Below, piece after piece: positions 37,973 to 50,100 of a stretch of DNA of 64,000 bases (its first letter is position 1; each line of letters starts with the position of its first letter). Source of the stretch: Crotalaria pallida. Its lineage: Eukaryota > Streptophyta > Magnoliopsida > Fabales > Fabaceae. A program made the translations under genes and the position numbers. The DNA lies in NCBI GenBank assembly GCA_037953625.1, contig CM075655.1:124069001-124133000 (forward strand). Direction: 5' to 3'. The notes under the pieces are model-generated. The model was not told the DNA's origin, did no database searches, and worked only from the letters and a program-made list of their open reading frames with translations.

Positions 37973-39263
37973 CATATTCTTGTTCTTCAACTTGGCACAA
38001 AATTCTAATTAATACAATATTGAGAATAATAAAAGTTTGCTAAAAAATATTTGCTAAACAAAATACATAGTTTCCACACAAATAACGTTAAGAAAAAGCA
38101 AGGTACTCCGCACCAACAGCATCTTCCCTCTGGACTTGTGTCATCAACCTCTTCCAAAATCGGTCTCTAACATGATATTCAACAGCATTTATCTCCAAGA
38201 TAAAAATCTCATTAATGCTGGAACTGAGCACATTTTGGCGACAAGGAATCTCAAATTTGTAGAGATGAAGCTGCTGAACAAAAGTCAAGTCAGAAGTCTC
38301 CAAGTGAATAGTTGTCTTTGCTATCATTCTTCCAATTATTTGAAAAAAGATGATGCCCATCAGATCTGGAAGCTAACAAAAAACATAAATCTCCCTAAAA
38401 TAAAAACACCCAAAACAACCGAAGAAAAACTCTTATTTATATAAAAAAAAAAACTTGCACAAAGGCAAGAGTAAAACGCAGAAAAACTGGGGTTGAAAAC
38501 CACACACCCTCCCAATGAAGGGGAGGGACTAATCTCCCTTCTCTTCTACCGCTATCTTTCTTTGATAAAACAAGAAAAACAAAATAAAGCAAATAGAAGA
38601 GGAGGAAGACTGAAAAATCTAGAGAGAAGACAAAGTCTATTTCCCTAGAATTAGGGCCCTAAAAAAAATTCTTGGAAGCTACATTTATCATAATATTTTA
38701 TTATGTAAAATTATTTGTTTTATATTCTGAAATTGAGCCTTAAAGGTTAAAGATATATATATATATTTTTTATTAAACAAGATATCCCCTCACCTTATAA
38801 TTAGAGGGGTTAATTTGTTTCGGAATTGATGGATGTCATGCTAATAAATGTCATTCTCAAAAATTGAACATTAACCTTTAATCTTGATCCATAAGGAAAT
38901 AATTGAGTTTTACTATAGTGGACAAACTTCTTGTTTTTTTTTTATTTTTTTTATTGTGGACAAACTTTTTGTTGATTGATTTCCATAACCACCAATTTAA
39001 CTAATCGATAGTTATTTATTTTTTAAAAAAAAAAAAACTAACAATGGGTATGTATACCATAATCTTCTTAATTAAAATTGTGAGTGGATTCTATCAAAGA
39101 AGAGAAATACACATGTGTTATTATATGAAAGATATCATTAATCAACAAAAGCTTACTATTGCGGTATATACTTAGTTTATGTGTTTAAATATCAGCTAAA
39201 GCCTCCTATGTTAAATCCAATTACGTAAATAATATTCTATATATGAAGAAAAAACTCCCAAAA
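37973..39263. other. Intergenic; one GC-richer unassigned stretch
   Basis: From about 38090 to 38660 base composition is more balanced and two overlapping open frames of 90-102 codons occur on opposite strands (38088-38360 -, 38136-38444 +). Neither matches a family I know. The stretch could be a fragment of a retroelement or a transcript; I cannot decide. The rest is AT-rich without recognisable content. Confidence 0.3.
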
Positions 39264-39406
39264 AATTATTAGTTAATCATGGATCATGTGGTCAAGGAAT
39301 TATCTCAATTGTTCACATTTTATTTTTTAGTTAAAAAAATTTAATAAGTAAATAATAGATGGTGAAAATTATCCTGGATCATATGATCCCAAACCACCTA
39401 ATAATT
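39264..39406. mobile_element. Small foldback MITE (AATTATTAGTTAATC), copy 1
   Basis: Ends AATTATTAGTTAATCATGG and CACCTAATAATT are inverted; GGATCATGTGG pairs with GGATCATATGATCC. A sister copy lies at 41605-41745. Confidence 0.65.
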
Positions 39407-40322
39407 GCTCCTAAACTTCCATCTTTAAGAATTATGGTGTTTTTGCACCCAAAGAAAAAAGAATTATGGTGTTTTGAAATGACAAAAAAGCCATTGCCAC
39501 GCATTGGCTTTTATTGTCATTTGAATACGTCCTTTGGAAACCAACGCAAACTACGGAATAAAATAAAGATAAGGTAAGTACAAAGTCATCTCAATGATCC
39601 AAGGTGCTACACATTTTTTTTATATGTTAAATTGACCATAATACCCTGGACAATCATTGGCGATGGAGCTGAGCCCCCGTTAGTTGGTAAGGTGATTTCA
39701 GTCATCTCAGGCACTACAAATTCATTAATACACCAAGTGAACTAAGATGAGGAAAGAAGAGATTTTAGAAACAGGGAATGCTACACGAAGTGGATGGATG
39801 GCACGTGCGAGTGGATGGGCAAAACAGACAAGTTAGGTTCGTGTGGGAGAAATAGGGTCTGAAAAGCACCCATAACCGCTTGGTGCTGTTTGCTGTGCAT
39901 TCCTTAAATTGAAGGTACCGGAGCTCTATTAAAGGTACCATTCATGTATTAGTAAGAAACGATGTCTATAGTTGATATTGATCGATCAGAGTTCCATCAA
40001 AGCGCACCGAGATCACATTTGATAGATAAGGGTTAAAGATAGTTTTTATAAAGCTTGAACAACTACTCGCACCTTTTAAATTAATTTTTAGGAAGAGCTA
40101 GCTAGATTCAATCACAATTAATAAGACAGGAGTACATTGCAATCCGCAAATTTGTTCAAGTACTCAAAAATAACCAGAGGTGTTCGGTTATTTGATCCCT
40201 TTTATGTAGGGAGGCACCCCATCTTATGTGATTCTCTCCCGATCGAATTACAATTTAGGAGTATATCAGAGTCAATTTAATTATGAAAGATGGTTGATAA
40301 AAAAAAATTAGGAAATTTCTAA

Positions 40323-40830
40323 AATGCAATCAAAAATTGAATGGTTGTTATGCAATCAATTCCAATAAAACCTTGTCACCTAAGACATGTATGTCACATC
40401 ATTACTTAAATTAGTCAAAATTAAGTTTTGCAATTTAGTTCAACATAAAAACTAGATTATTGTAATTTAGTCATTTTGTACTTTTAGACAAATTATAAAT
40501 TTTAATTTCTTAAACCCAAAACTCATCTTCAATTCTCAAAACCCACCGCCACCGCCACCGCCGCCTGCGCCGGCGCCACCGGTGGGTTTTGAGAAGTGAA
40601 GATGAGTTCTGGGTTTAAGAATTTTTTTTTAGATAAAAAAAATTAAAATTTATAATTTGTCTAAAAGTACGAAAGGACTAAATTACAATAATCTAGTTTT
40701 TATGTTGGACTAAATTGCAAAACTTAATTTTGACTAATTTAAGTAATGATGTGGCATACATGTCTTGGGTGGCAAAATTTTATTGGTTTAACAATGAGTT
40801 GCATAGCAACCATTCAATTTTTGATTGCAT
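40323..40830. mobile_element. 508-bp foldback element with GC-rich loop
   Basis: Two arms of roughly 225-250 bp, starting ATGCAATCAAAAATTGAATG and ending with its complement, are near-perfect inverted repeats up to AAACCCACC/GGTGGGTTT. The 30-odd-bp centre (about 40548-40580) is C/G-rich (CCGCC repeats), unlike its surroundings. The termini relate it to 3275 and 5105. Confidence 0.8.
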
Positions 40831-40944
40831 GGTAGTAACACCCAAAAAATTATTACATAAATTTTACGTATCAAATAACAAAGTCAATTTGAGCAACCAC
40901 CGTGCGTTGTTATTTGAACTAGCCAGCTTTTGGATCGGGTGACT

Positions 40945-41364
40945 TAGGCTCATCCATAGTTAATAAGAAAATGAACTAGTGAGTAAAATTCACATCGGCC
41001 TCTTAACATTTGTTATTAGATAGAGATAGTCCTTAAAATAAATTGTTGACGTCGAGAAAATAGTTTTTACCCCTATTTAGCCATTGTCCAAAAATTGGGA
41101 TATCCTTTAAACATGAGGAAGGAGTATTTTAATGGTGAAAATGAAAAGTGGAGGGTCCGAGAGAGAAAAATATAGTTTGTGGTAGTTTTTATTTATATTA
41201 AAATATTATGAATATGAGATTTATTTAAGAACAAAAGTTTTATCCATAGATATGGTAAAAAAATGGATGGATTTTTAATATCTAAAAAATGTGAGAAAAT
41301 ATAAAATAATGTGAGAAATTCATCATAGCTAAAAAAAAAATATAATCATGGTGTGAATGCTCTT
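40945..41364. mobile_element. Possible PIF-like element
   Basis: The right end GGTGTGAATGCTC followed by TTA matches the terminus of 12885-13601. The left end near GGCTCATCCATAG is a weak partner. Limits are uncertain. Confidence 0.3.
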
Positions 41365-41604
41365 AACATTTTCACACATGTCTTCCCTTCTCATTGATTT
41401 CTATTCTGGGCATACTGTCCTGTAAAAGGACTAACAAACAATAAATGGAATGCAACCGAGTTTTGTGATTGTTGAGTTGTTAAGCATGGCCGGTGATGAG
41501 GACTACTACATTTTGATTGAATTGAAAGTGTGAGAATTTAGCCAAAAAATTTATTTTATATATAAAATTTTTAAAAACTTATAAAATACTGTAATAAACA
41601 GTGA

Positions 41605-41745
41605 AATTATTAGTTAATCTTGCACCATGGTTCAACATTATTTCAACCGTTCACAATTTTTTTTTTAATTAAAAAAATTTTAAAAAGTAAATAACGGATG
41701 GTAGTAATTATTCTGGACCACGTGATCCTGGATCACCTAATAATT
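41605..41745. mobile_element. Small foldback MITE (AATTATTAGTTAATC), copy 2
   Basis: Ends AATTATTAGTTAATC and GATCACCTAATAATT are inverted, and the interior (ACCGTTCACA, AAATAACGGATGGTA) matches copy 1 at 39264. Confidence 0.7.
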
Positions 41746-41849
41746 GCTCATAATAAATTAGAGAGTATAATTGAAGATGAAATTGTAATATAAACCAATA
41801 GTAATAAAATATGCACCGTCATCCATTCTACTTCATCTGTTATTTTAGA

Positions 41850-43309
41850 CTAGTAATTTTACCCGTGCATTGCACGGGGTTAAATTTTTATTTTTTTTAA
41901 AAAAAAAAATTGATTATAGATTTTGGAAATATGTCTTTTTAAATAATAAGTTAAATGAACTTTTTATAAAAATGATTTACATGTATTTAGAAATGAATAA
42001 TCATAAACATTAACCTTTGAATATAGTTTCAGCTACCAACTTTTTCATTAATAAAAATTAACTAATAATGTATCAATTATGCGATTTTTAATTTTAATTA
42101 ACAACATAATTTCTTATATTAAAAAAAATTCCAACTCATTTTGATTTTTGTTTTATTTAATTCATCATTCCAAATGCATTTTGTTAGTAATTCGTTGTGC
42201 AAATCCAAATGCAGCTATTTTTTTTTACCATATATATTATCATGATCATCATTATTATTATTATATCTGTCTCAAAATATAAGACATGTTTTCACACTTT
42301 TAATTAATTCGTGTTTATAAGATTCGAACTTTCAAATTACTTGCATGTATCAGAACTTCATAATTTTAAATAAGTATATTGTCTAAAGTATAAAATAACG
42401 CATCATTATTTTTCACAATTTAAATTGCAATATATTGTATAATTTTTTGAATTTTTTTAAATTTGAATTCATGTCTGAGTAAATATTTGATTGTATTAAG
42501 CTAAATCATTATACCAAATTATAGCTCATTTTTAATACTTATATATTCGTTTTTTCCGTTGTACCCAAAATTTATTATTCATAATGATGCTCTGTTTAAA
42601 TGTTTAATACCAATTTGCCTATATTATGACTTGTTTGTATTAGAATTTCTGAAATTATAATATTATATTCGTTTTTTTTTCTGATTAATTATAATATGAC
42701 GAGTCGTTTAGGCATTATATATTTTTTATGTCCATATTTGATTCAAATTATTTCCTTTTGAAAAGATCATTAATAACCCATGCATATTGTAATAATATCG
42801 AAATGCAAATTGTATGTTTGCGGGCAATTTTTATATTTATGTGTAATCCAAATTGTACTAATAAAAATTTACTAAAAATAACTTAAGATAAATATTTATT
42901 CCCGTGCGATGCACGGACAATCAAATTTGGAGGGAAAAGCAAGGATAAAAGAGGGAAAATGAAAATGACAAAAATGCCCTTAAATTCTTCTATTTTATAA
43001 TATGTTGTTTAGGCATTATATATTTTTTATGTCAATATTTGATTCAAATTATTTCCTTTTGAAAAGATCATTAATAACCCGTGCATATTGTAATAATATC
43101 GAAATGCAAATTGTATGTTTGCGGACAATTTTTATATTTATGTGTAATTCAAATTGTACTAATAAAAATTTACTAAAAATAACTTAAGATAAATATTTAT
43201 TCTCGTGCGATGCACGGACAATCAAATTTGGAGGGAAAAGCAAGGATAAAAGAGGGAAAATGAAAATGACAAAAATGCCTTTAACTTCTTCTATTTTATA
43301 ATATGTTGA
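41850..43309 (-). mobile_element. Probable non-autonomous Helitron
   Basis: On the - strand it begins TCAACATATTATAAAATAGA after an A and ends with the hairpin CCCGTGC-AAT-GCACGGG (41878-41862), then TAAAATTA and CTAG before a T. TC start, 3' hairpin and CTRR end between A and T are the Helitron signature. The 5' 301 bp is duplicated in tandem. No Rep/helicase frame is present. Confidence 0.55.
42706..43308. repeat. Tandem duplication, 2 x 301 bp
   Basis: GTTTAGGCATTATAT begins both copies (42706, 43007). They differ at only a few positions. Each holds the hairpin CGTGC-GAT-GCACG and ends TTCTATTTTATAATATGTTG. Confidence 0.9.
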
Positions 43310-43990
43310 TACGTTGATAATGCACATAGATTAAAAATGTCATTAAATACTTTAAAATTTAAGAAAAATATAAAATAATTTTATAATTATTCCCATAATC
43401 TACTACATTGATGAGAATTCATTTCACATTTTGGTAATATAAAAACAAGGATAAAAATTTTAAAAAAATTATTAAATTTATTTTTGAATTACTAAAACCA
43501 CAAATTATAAGAGTATTAAATTTATGAAAAATGTTAATGTGAAAAATAAAATAAAATGGACGTAGTACTAAAAATAAATAAATTATAACAAACTGAATTT
43601 TTTTTTTACCAGAAACTAATGTTTTGTCATCACCTCTTACCAACACTGTAGTACTGTACCACTATAAAACACCCCAGACCGCTTTAAGGTTTGGCACTGT
43701 CGCTATGGTCACGTTCATTTTCCCTTTTCGTGTGCCCTTTTAAATTTACAGATGTGTGTGTGTTTTTTTTTTTTTTTAAATGTTTCGTCTTCTTTTGGTT
43801 GCATGTAATATTGGGAAAAAAAAATCATTAATTTTTCCTCCACCCTTATAGCCCAAAATGGACATTTGCTGAAGCAATATGCAAACAAATATAAAAAATA
43901 GATAATAGAAAAAGATAAAAATTAGGCCAATAACACCATAAATTTGAATGTAAAAGAAAAATTTTCTCAACTTGAGAAATAAAAAATCAG

Positions 43991-44161
43991 TGAAAGTGGA
44001 AGGGGCTTGTGTCCCTTAAGCATGTGGTCGCGAGTTCGAGTCGTGCCCGAGACACATGTGAATGGAGCAAGCCTTACTGGGAGCATCGCCCCCGAAAGGG
44101 CCCGACCGTGATGCGAGGGATTAGTCACCCAGTTGCGCGGGTGGATACCCTAGTTCATCCA
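43991..44161 (+). mobile_element. SINE with B box
   Basis: B box GCGAGTTCGAGTC, then GGGAGCATCGCCCCCGAAAG and the end GGGTGGATACCCTAGTTCAT followed by CCA7. AAAAAATCAG flanks both ends (43981-43990, 44162-44171). A box unclear. Confidence 0.7.
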
Positions 44162-45354
44162 AAAAAATCAGGGAGCTAAAAAATATCTCCACCTAGAATG
44201 AATAGGATTATAATAATTCTCACTTTAAGAGGGCAATCTCATCTAACTAAGATGAAATATAATATTTCTCTACTATCTCATTAGGATTCTATATCTTTTG
44301 TATCTCACTAAAATTTCTCTTTTTCTTAGTAACTCAATAAGATCGTTTAATCTCACACTACAACGGGATAACTTTTCTATCTAAGGTGCGATGCAATTTA
44401 ATAATTTGTTTTCACTTACGATAAAAACCTTACTTTTGCTTTTGATTTTAAATTACATGTAATTACTATAATAATGTATTATATAAGACGAGAGCCCAAT
44501 AATCCAAGTTAATTCACATTTAAAGAGTTAAAAGCTAAGGATTACAGTATATGGATTAGACATCACGTCTTAACAAAAAACTGAGTTAATGAAAAAAAAA
44601 AAAAAAAACAAAACAAAACAAGACCCTGAGGTAATAAATTCATAAATTTTTTAGCTTAATTTTTTTTTCACTCTATTTTATTCATTCTCCTTCGATGTGG
44701 GACTTATTTCATTGACATTTATTCCTAATAATTTTCTCATTAAGTGTGAGTTCTTCATATCATGCATCCTTTTGAGTAGAAGTTTTTTTTAGCACTGTGA
44801 TAGTGTCATCAAGAACTCAGTCCGGCTACTATTATTTTCGAGCAAACCACAAGTGCTCTTTATCATACTTGAACTAGTATTATTCATCTATTTTCATAGA
44901 AACATGCCGATTAATTAGCCTTCATATGTCGCTTGAAAAACTTCCGACTCAAAGAATCCCATGATAGATCCACCAACTAATGTCGCCTACAATACATTGC
45001 TCAAACAAATTATGGACTCGAATATCATTTGTTATGACCAGGGAACCCAATAACAGCGTCAGATCTTGTCATTTTTCTGCAAATTATTTAAGGACTTTGA
45101 TTTTTTTTTTTTTTTTTGGGATAAGAATTTAAGGACTTTGATTGAGAAGTAAATAGAAAACTTTCTAAGGTGATGATTGATAGATACGAAAGTTTAATGA
45201 TTTATTGAAAAACATGTTTCAATTCCGTGCTGGTGCCAAAAGGAAGGAGTTATCAATTTTCTTTTAATAGTATAAGCAGTTAAGATGCGTGCATGCTCTA
45301 ATTTGCCATGTGAAAATATGATGATGTTGCCATCCAAAATCATACTGCCTCCGC

Positions 45355-45590
45355 TCCTATATATAGGGCATACTTAACCGTATTTCCCGGACCAAGGAAA
45401 ATGGTTAATTTTGTGAATTTTATGATAATATATTGTAACATTACAATTTTACTCCTCCACTTTATTTGAAAAGTTCACATTCTTCATTAATGAATAACAA
45501 AAAACATAGTTAGTCAAAGCATTTAATAAAGACAAAAAAGAGAAAAAAAGATGCATAGGAAATATAAAGTGTCTTATATATAGGTCCAAA
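45355..45590. mobile_element. Stowaway-like MITE (family C), decayed
   Basis: Starts CTGCCTCCGCTCCTATATAT and contains GGGCATACTTAACCG, ATATTGTAACATTACAATTTTA and AAAGCATTTAATAA, the inverse of 57886-58180. Confidence 0.65.
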
Positions 45591-46999
45591 AATTTCTTCC
45601 AGAAGGTGCCAGAGACAGTACTATATAAGTACACCCATTGGTTGTTAATCATATTCACACCTTCAATTCCGTTTACCACAAATGAGACAGTTTCATGCAT
45701 AATCAGTTAATCCCTATAGTAGCATATTGCTATTTCTTTCGGCTTAGAGTTCAAGTTGCAGAGACATCAAAATACTAATAAGTAAACATAGACTAACATA
45801 CTAACACCGGCATAAATTTACTCAAAAACTTGCAATATTTAGATCAGAGCAGTGAATATATGATGCTGATACAATATAATTACAGATATTTATAAATAAA
45901 AAAATAAAAAATAAGAATCTTCCTCTAGCTAAGTCTGCACTATTGCAATCAACAGGCAAAGACAAATTCGTCCTTTTGTGAAAAAATATATTATTATCGT
46001 TCTTGCGAATACGGGGTTTGTTGTGTATCTCTACTCCAATATACACGTACTATATTTTCTAACTTCCTCCGATCCACATCACCAATACGACTTCTTGCTC
46101 GCAAAAAGATTTTAAAATCTTAATTAATAATAGGATTTATATTTTCTAATGTGTCCTATGCATGTCACATGTTAAGACTACTTTAAGAAATTAGTTTTTA
46201 TGAAAATTAAATCTTAAAAAGATAACATCTCAAAATATTATACAAATTATTTTTTTAAACATTCTTATTATATGGCCTAAAACATATATTATAAAAAAAC
46301 TTAATAATAATATGATGGCAAATTCACAAGAGAAGAAAATTGGATAATTTGATTATTTTCTTTAGCTTTTTTTAATTTAATCTTTTAAAGTTAAGAATAA
46401 GTATCCAAAAAATGAATAAAGTTCATGAACAATGATAGTTATTCTGAAAAATTCAAAATTTTGCATATTTATTTTTTTTTAAATAATTTTTTTATCCTCA
46501 ATTCTAAGGATGGTATTGAAGTCAAAAATCCAATTTTTTTATAATGATTTAACAAACAAACATATTTATAAAAATCAATTAAGTCGTTGTCATGTGCTAG
46601 CAACGACCTTGAATGTAGAGGACAAGGATTACATGTTCCCAAGTCTGTTTCAAAGCATGTCCCCTCCACACAATTTTAAAAAAACTGAAAAGTAACTACC
46701 TAGTGGTGATGACATTTTTGTAATATTTAATAAGATTTGATTGGTTGGGAATAGGGAGACAGAAAATTTAGGAACAGATGATCCAAATCCGAATGTATAA
46801 GTGTAGACTTCCACCAGAATACAATATAGCACAACTTAGCTTACTGATAGTATCTCGTTTACTCTATGTGGTAATAAAAATGACTTTTTCTTTTTGAAGC
46901 CCCCTTCTACTCGTTGGCCCCCATTTCATATTTTATTGACGAACTTGCCCTTAATTTACTGACTGAAACAAGTAATTGTAGTCTAATATATGATATTTT

Positions 47000-48150
47000 C
47001 CAATGGATTTTATACCCTTTTTAACTTAGTTTTTGTTTGATTTCCTTTGTAAATTAGTAAATTTTAGGTTGCTTATAGGTTTAGTGTCAATATCATTACT
47101 CTGGGTATTTCTATGTGATTTCATGTGAATTTTGATGATTAAAGGAGGAAAGAAGAAAATAAAATCAAAAGGAATCAAAGAGATAAAAGATAGAAGATAA
47201 AAGATAGAAGATTAGAGATAGAAGATTAAATCTGAAGACTCATTTCTAGTTTTGGATCTATCTTTATCTCAATTAGATAGAATAGATAAAATACTAATTT
47301 TCTTTTGGAGATAAGAAATTCAATCTTGTAATTTATTATTTATAGATCTCCAATTCTTGGGATCAGTAACACTTAGAGGCCGGAGATCATAGCATATCCT
47401 TCTTAGAGAGAGAACCATTACTCCTTTTTCTTATTCATCAATTCTCATGTATTCCTTTGGTATTATGGACTCTATGAGCAACTAATATTCCCATTGGGAT
47501 TGAACACACCATCAAACTCATGTGTATTCGGTGATGTAATCGTATTCTTATTCATCTATTTGATTATTGGTATTTCTATTCTACTCTAATGTCTGCAATT
47601 ATTTGATCAATATTTGCTTAATCTAGGTTTTTGGCTTTGACGGGAAAGTAGAGTTTTAAACTTGACTTGAATAGAAATACTTGGTTTATTGTTATGCTAG
47701 GAATTGATAATAATAGATCAATTGCCTTTAATGCTTGGTTTTAATGCTGAGTATTCTTTTGAATGTGCAAGGAATTGACATTCAAGGGAATTATATTAGA
47801 ATTTTATATGCAAGGAATTGATATAATTGAATTTAGTGCATGACATTAATGATTGTTTAGTGAATAAAAGTCCTTATCACTAAATTGCCAACAAGTGCGA
47901 TCGATAAGGTTCAATCCCCATTTTTCCCATTAATTCAATTACCATTTTATTTTTTATTTAATTTAAGTTATTTTCAATAGTTTCATAATTATTTTAATTT
48001 CTAAATTAGTTTAGAATCACGTACTTTTTACACACGCTTAATTAAATTGATTATCAGATAATTAATAGAACCACTAATTCCCTGTGGAACGATACTTACT
48101 TCTACTATATACAAGTTGTGTTCTGGTGTTTAACCGGAATACACAACAAC
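47000..48150 (+). mobile_element. Fragment resembling the 3' region of a Ty3/gypsy retrotransposon
   Basis: The run from TGTGATTTCATGTG through AAGGAGGAAAGAAG to ACTAATTCCCTGTGGAACGA resembles sequence found between gag-pol and the 3' LTR in Tat/Athila-type elements. There are no pol domains and no LTR pair. The assignment is from memory of such sequences. Confidence 0.35.
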
Positions 48151-48249
48151 AAGGCGGAAGTGACTTTCCGATTTTTGGAAGTCGAAAACAAATATGATAA
48201 TTTCCGACTACTTAGAGTTGGAAAATTTCTGACTACTTAGAATCAAAAA

Positions 48250-48507
48250 TTGCTTTCTGTGTCGGTAGTTAAAAGCTCTGAAAAGTCTGTACTTAATATT
48301 ATGGTGTTGCACACTCACTGCCTTAAGACGCTTCTCAAACCACTCATGAATAGACTCTCCTCCTTGTCTTCCAGTTCTGTTACCTCATCTTTCTCTTTGC
48401 CTTCTCTCTTTTATCAACAACAGCTGTTGTTTTCACTGTTGCATCACTTTACACTTCCAAAGTTGTCTCCTTTACATCAACAATCTCAGCTATTCCAGAG
48501 TTTTTAA
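48250..48507 (+). pseudogene. Possible captured host-gene fragment
   Basis: An 85-codon open frame with Ser/Leu-rich content (NRLSSLSSSSVTSSFSLPS) and more coding-like composition sits between the subterminal repeats of the large TIR element. It resembles an organelle transit peptide only in composition. I do not recognise the source. It is followed by a 29-bp sequence repeated in tandem (48506-48534, 48535-48563). Confidence 0.25.
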
Positions 48508-49593
48508 GAGATTGTTCATCACTTTTATCTATGTAAGAGATTGTTCATCACTTTTATCTATGTCACCCTTTTGATGTTTGCCTACAACTTTGTCTTCGTG
48601 GTTGCGCTTTTCCTTTTGATTCTAGCACTTGATATCGACAACTCTGCTTTGGAATTTTTCCGACTCAAAGTAGTCGGAAGTTATTTAATGTTTCCGCTTT
48701 TTATAAGTCGGGAGTTATTCTGCCTTTAACAAGTCGGTAAATCTTCCGCCTCAAGAGAATCGGTAACACATTATAATTTGTTTCCGCCTTAAAAAAAGTG
48801 GAAAGCTTCTTCCGCATTGTTTTAGTCGGTAACATAAGAGCAAGTTCGTCCATAAAAACCCAAATGAAAGCCAACGAGTAATCAGGGGAGTTCAAAAAGA
48901 AAAAATCATAAAAATACATGCGAACCGGCAATTCTAAATCCTTTGATATCAACTATGGTTACTTGGTTAGCGTTAACTTACTTAGTTTTATTTGTACTGT
49001 AATTGGATGAAAGATAGGTAACATTGGAAGGTTCAATTATAAATTGACAAAACTAAATTTTGGTTTTCGATGTTGCAAAGTGATTTTATTTTTCTCTTGA
49101 AATTTTGAAAATTCCGGCCTTTTTAATTCATATGACTCTAAAACGTTATTCATGTTAGTTTTTAGAAAGTGATATCGTTTAATTCCTTTTTCAGTTTAAT
49201 ATCTAATATATAAATATTTAATTTAATTTAATTCTTGATATTATTATATCTATTTCAATTACATTATTAAAATGACCACAAAAGACTCACGTGGAACTGA
49301 AGTGACCTAAATTTTTTTTGAAATCTCACATACAAAAATAAAATCATTCTACAATGTCAAAAGACCAAAATCATGATTTTGTCATTTATTTACCAATAAC
49401 AATTGACTTTGTTTGATTGCTTGAAATTCAAGTAGGATATAATATATTTGGAATACGCAAATAAGAAAAATGGGAATTGTCTTCTTTAAAATGCAACTAG
49501 CTATGCCTGGCTTATGCAATCTTAAGACTCTAATTCATTACTCCTCATTACCCATTACTCAAACACTCAATTGACAGAGAGGGGAATGAAATA

Positions 49594-49849
49594 CTACATC
49601 CGCTTTTATATATAACAACCATCTTAAAATTTTTATTTTGTTTTTATTTTATAATTTTTTTATCAATTTATAACGATAATTAATTATTTATTTTCACATA
49701 TGCTTGTATTTATTTAATATTTTTTAAAATTTGAATAATACTTATAAAAACAATTTTAAAAAAATAATAAATATTCATATTTCCAATATAATGAACATAA
49801 ATGTCAATATGTCATTAAAAAGAAAAAACTTATATTTGGAACGGAGGAG
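49594..49849. mobile_element. Stowaway-like MITE (family A), decayed
   Basis: Starts CTACATCCGCTTTTATATAT and ends TTGGAACGGAGGAG between TA dinucleotides; AT-rich body with family A words. Confidence 0.55.
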
Positions 49850-49857
49850 TACTTCAA

Positions 49858-50100
49858 ATCTTTTTTCTTTTATCAAGTGCAGGGTCAATTTACAGCTCAA
49901 CCTTCTCTTCTCTCTGCTGTGCTATTCTGATTCTCTCAACTGTTCGTCTCTTTTGGGTTGTCACGTGATTCCCACACTCCACTCACACGTACGCTCGCTT
50001 GGGGGGACCCATTCATCATTACGAGAACCTAATTATCCCCTTATATCCTCCACTCACGTGCCAAAGTTGGCAACGCACGTGTTTTTTGGTTATGCATGTT
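49858..50100. promoter_or_regulatory. GC-richer stretch with three CACGTG G-boxes
   Basis: CACGTG occurs at 49962, 50055 and 50076 in a segment of higher GC that is not part of any repeat seen here. G-boxes bind bZIP and bHLH factors. No gene start is visible beside it, so a promoter role is only a guess. Confidence 0.3.

Larger units (their letters stand above)
46882..48907. mobile_element. Large TIR element of the same unfamiliar type as 23116, 8-bp target duplication
   Basis: Ends GACTTTTTCTTTTTGAAG.. and ..CAAAAAGAAAAAATC are inverted over about 70 bp (both arms carry ACTCGTTGGC and GACGAACTTGC). ATAAAAAT flanks both sides exactly (46874-46881, 48908-48915). TTCCGACT/AGTCGGAA-type motifs recur near the right end. 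The interior holds retrotransposon-like sequence and a possible captured segment. No transposase frame. Confidence 0.7.

Noticed and set aside
42266..42310. Stowaway-like left end (CTGTCTCAAAATATAAG)
   Set aside because: No right-end partner and it lies inside the Helitron-like element.
43991..44161. Possible tRNA gene because of the GAGTTCGAGTC box
   Set aside because: No cloverleaf or acceptor stem can be drawn; A-tail and flanking repeat indicate a SINE.
46060..46100. CTTCCTCCGATCCACAT as a MITE end
   Set aside because: No inverted partner within 700 bp.
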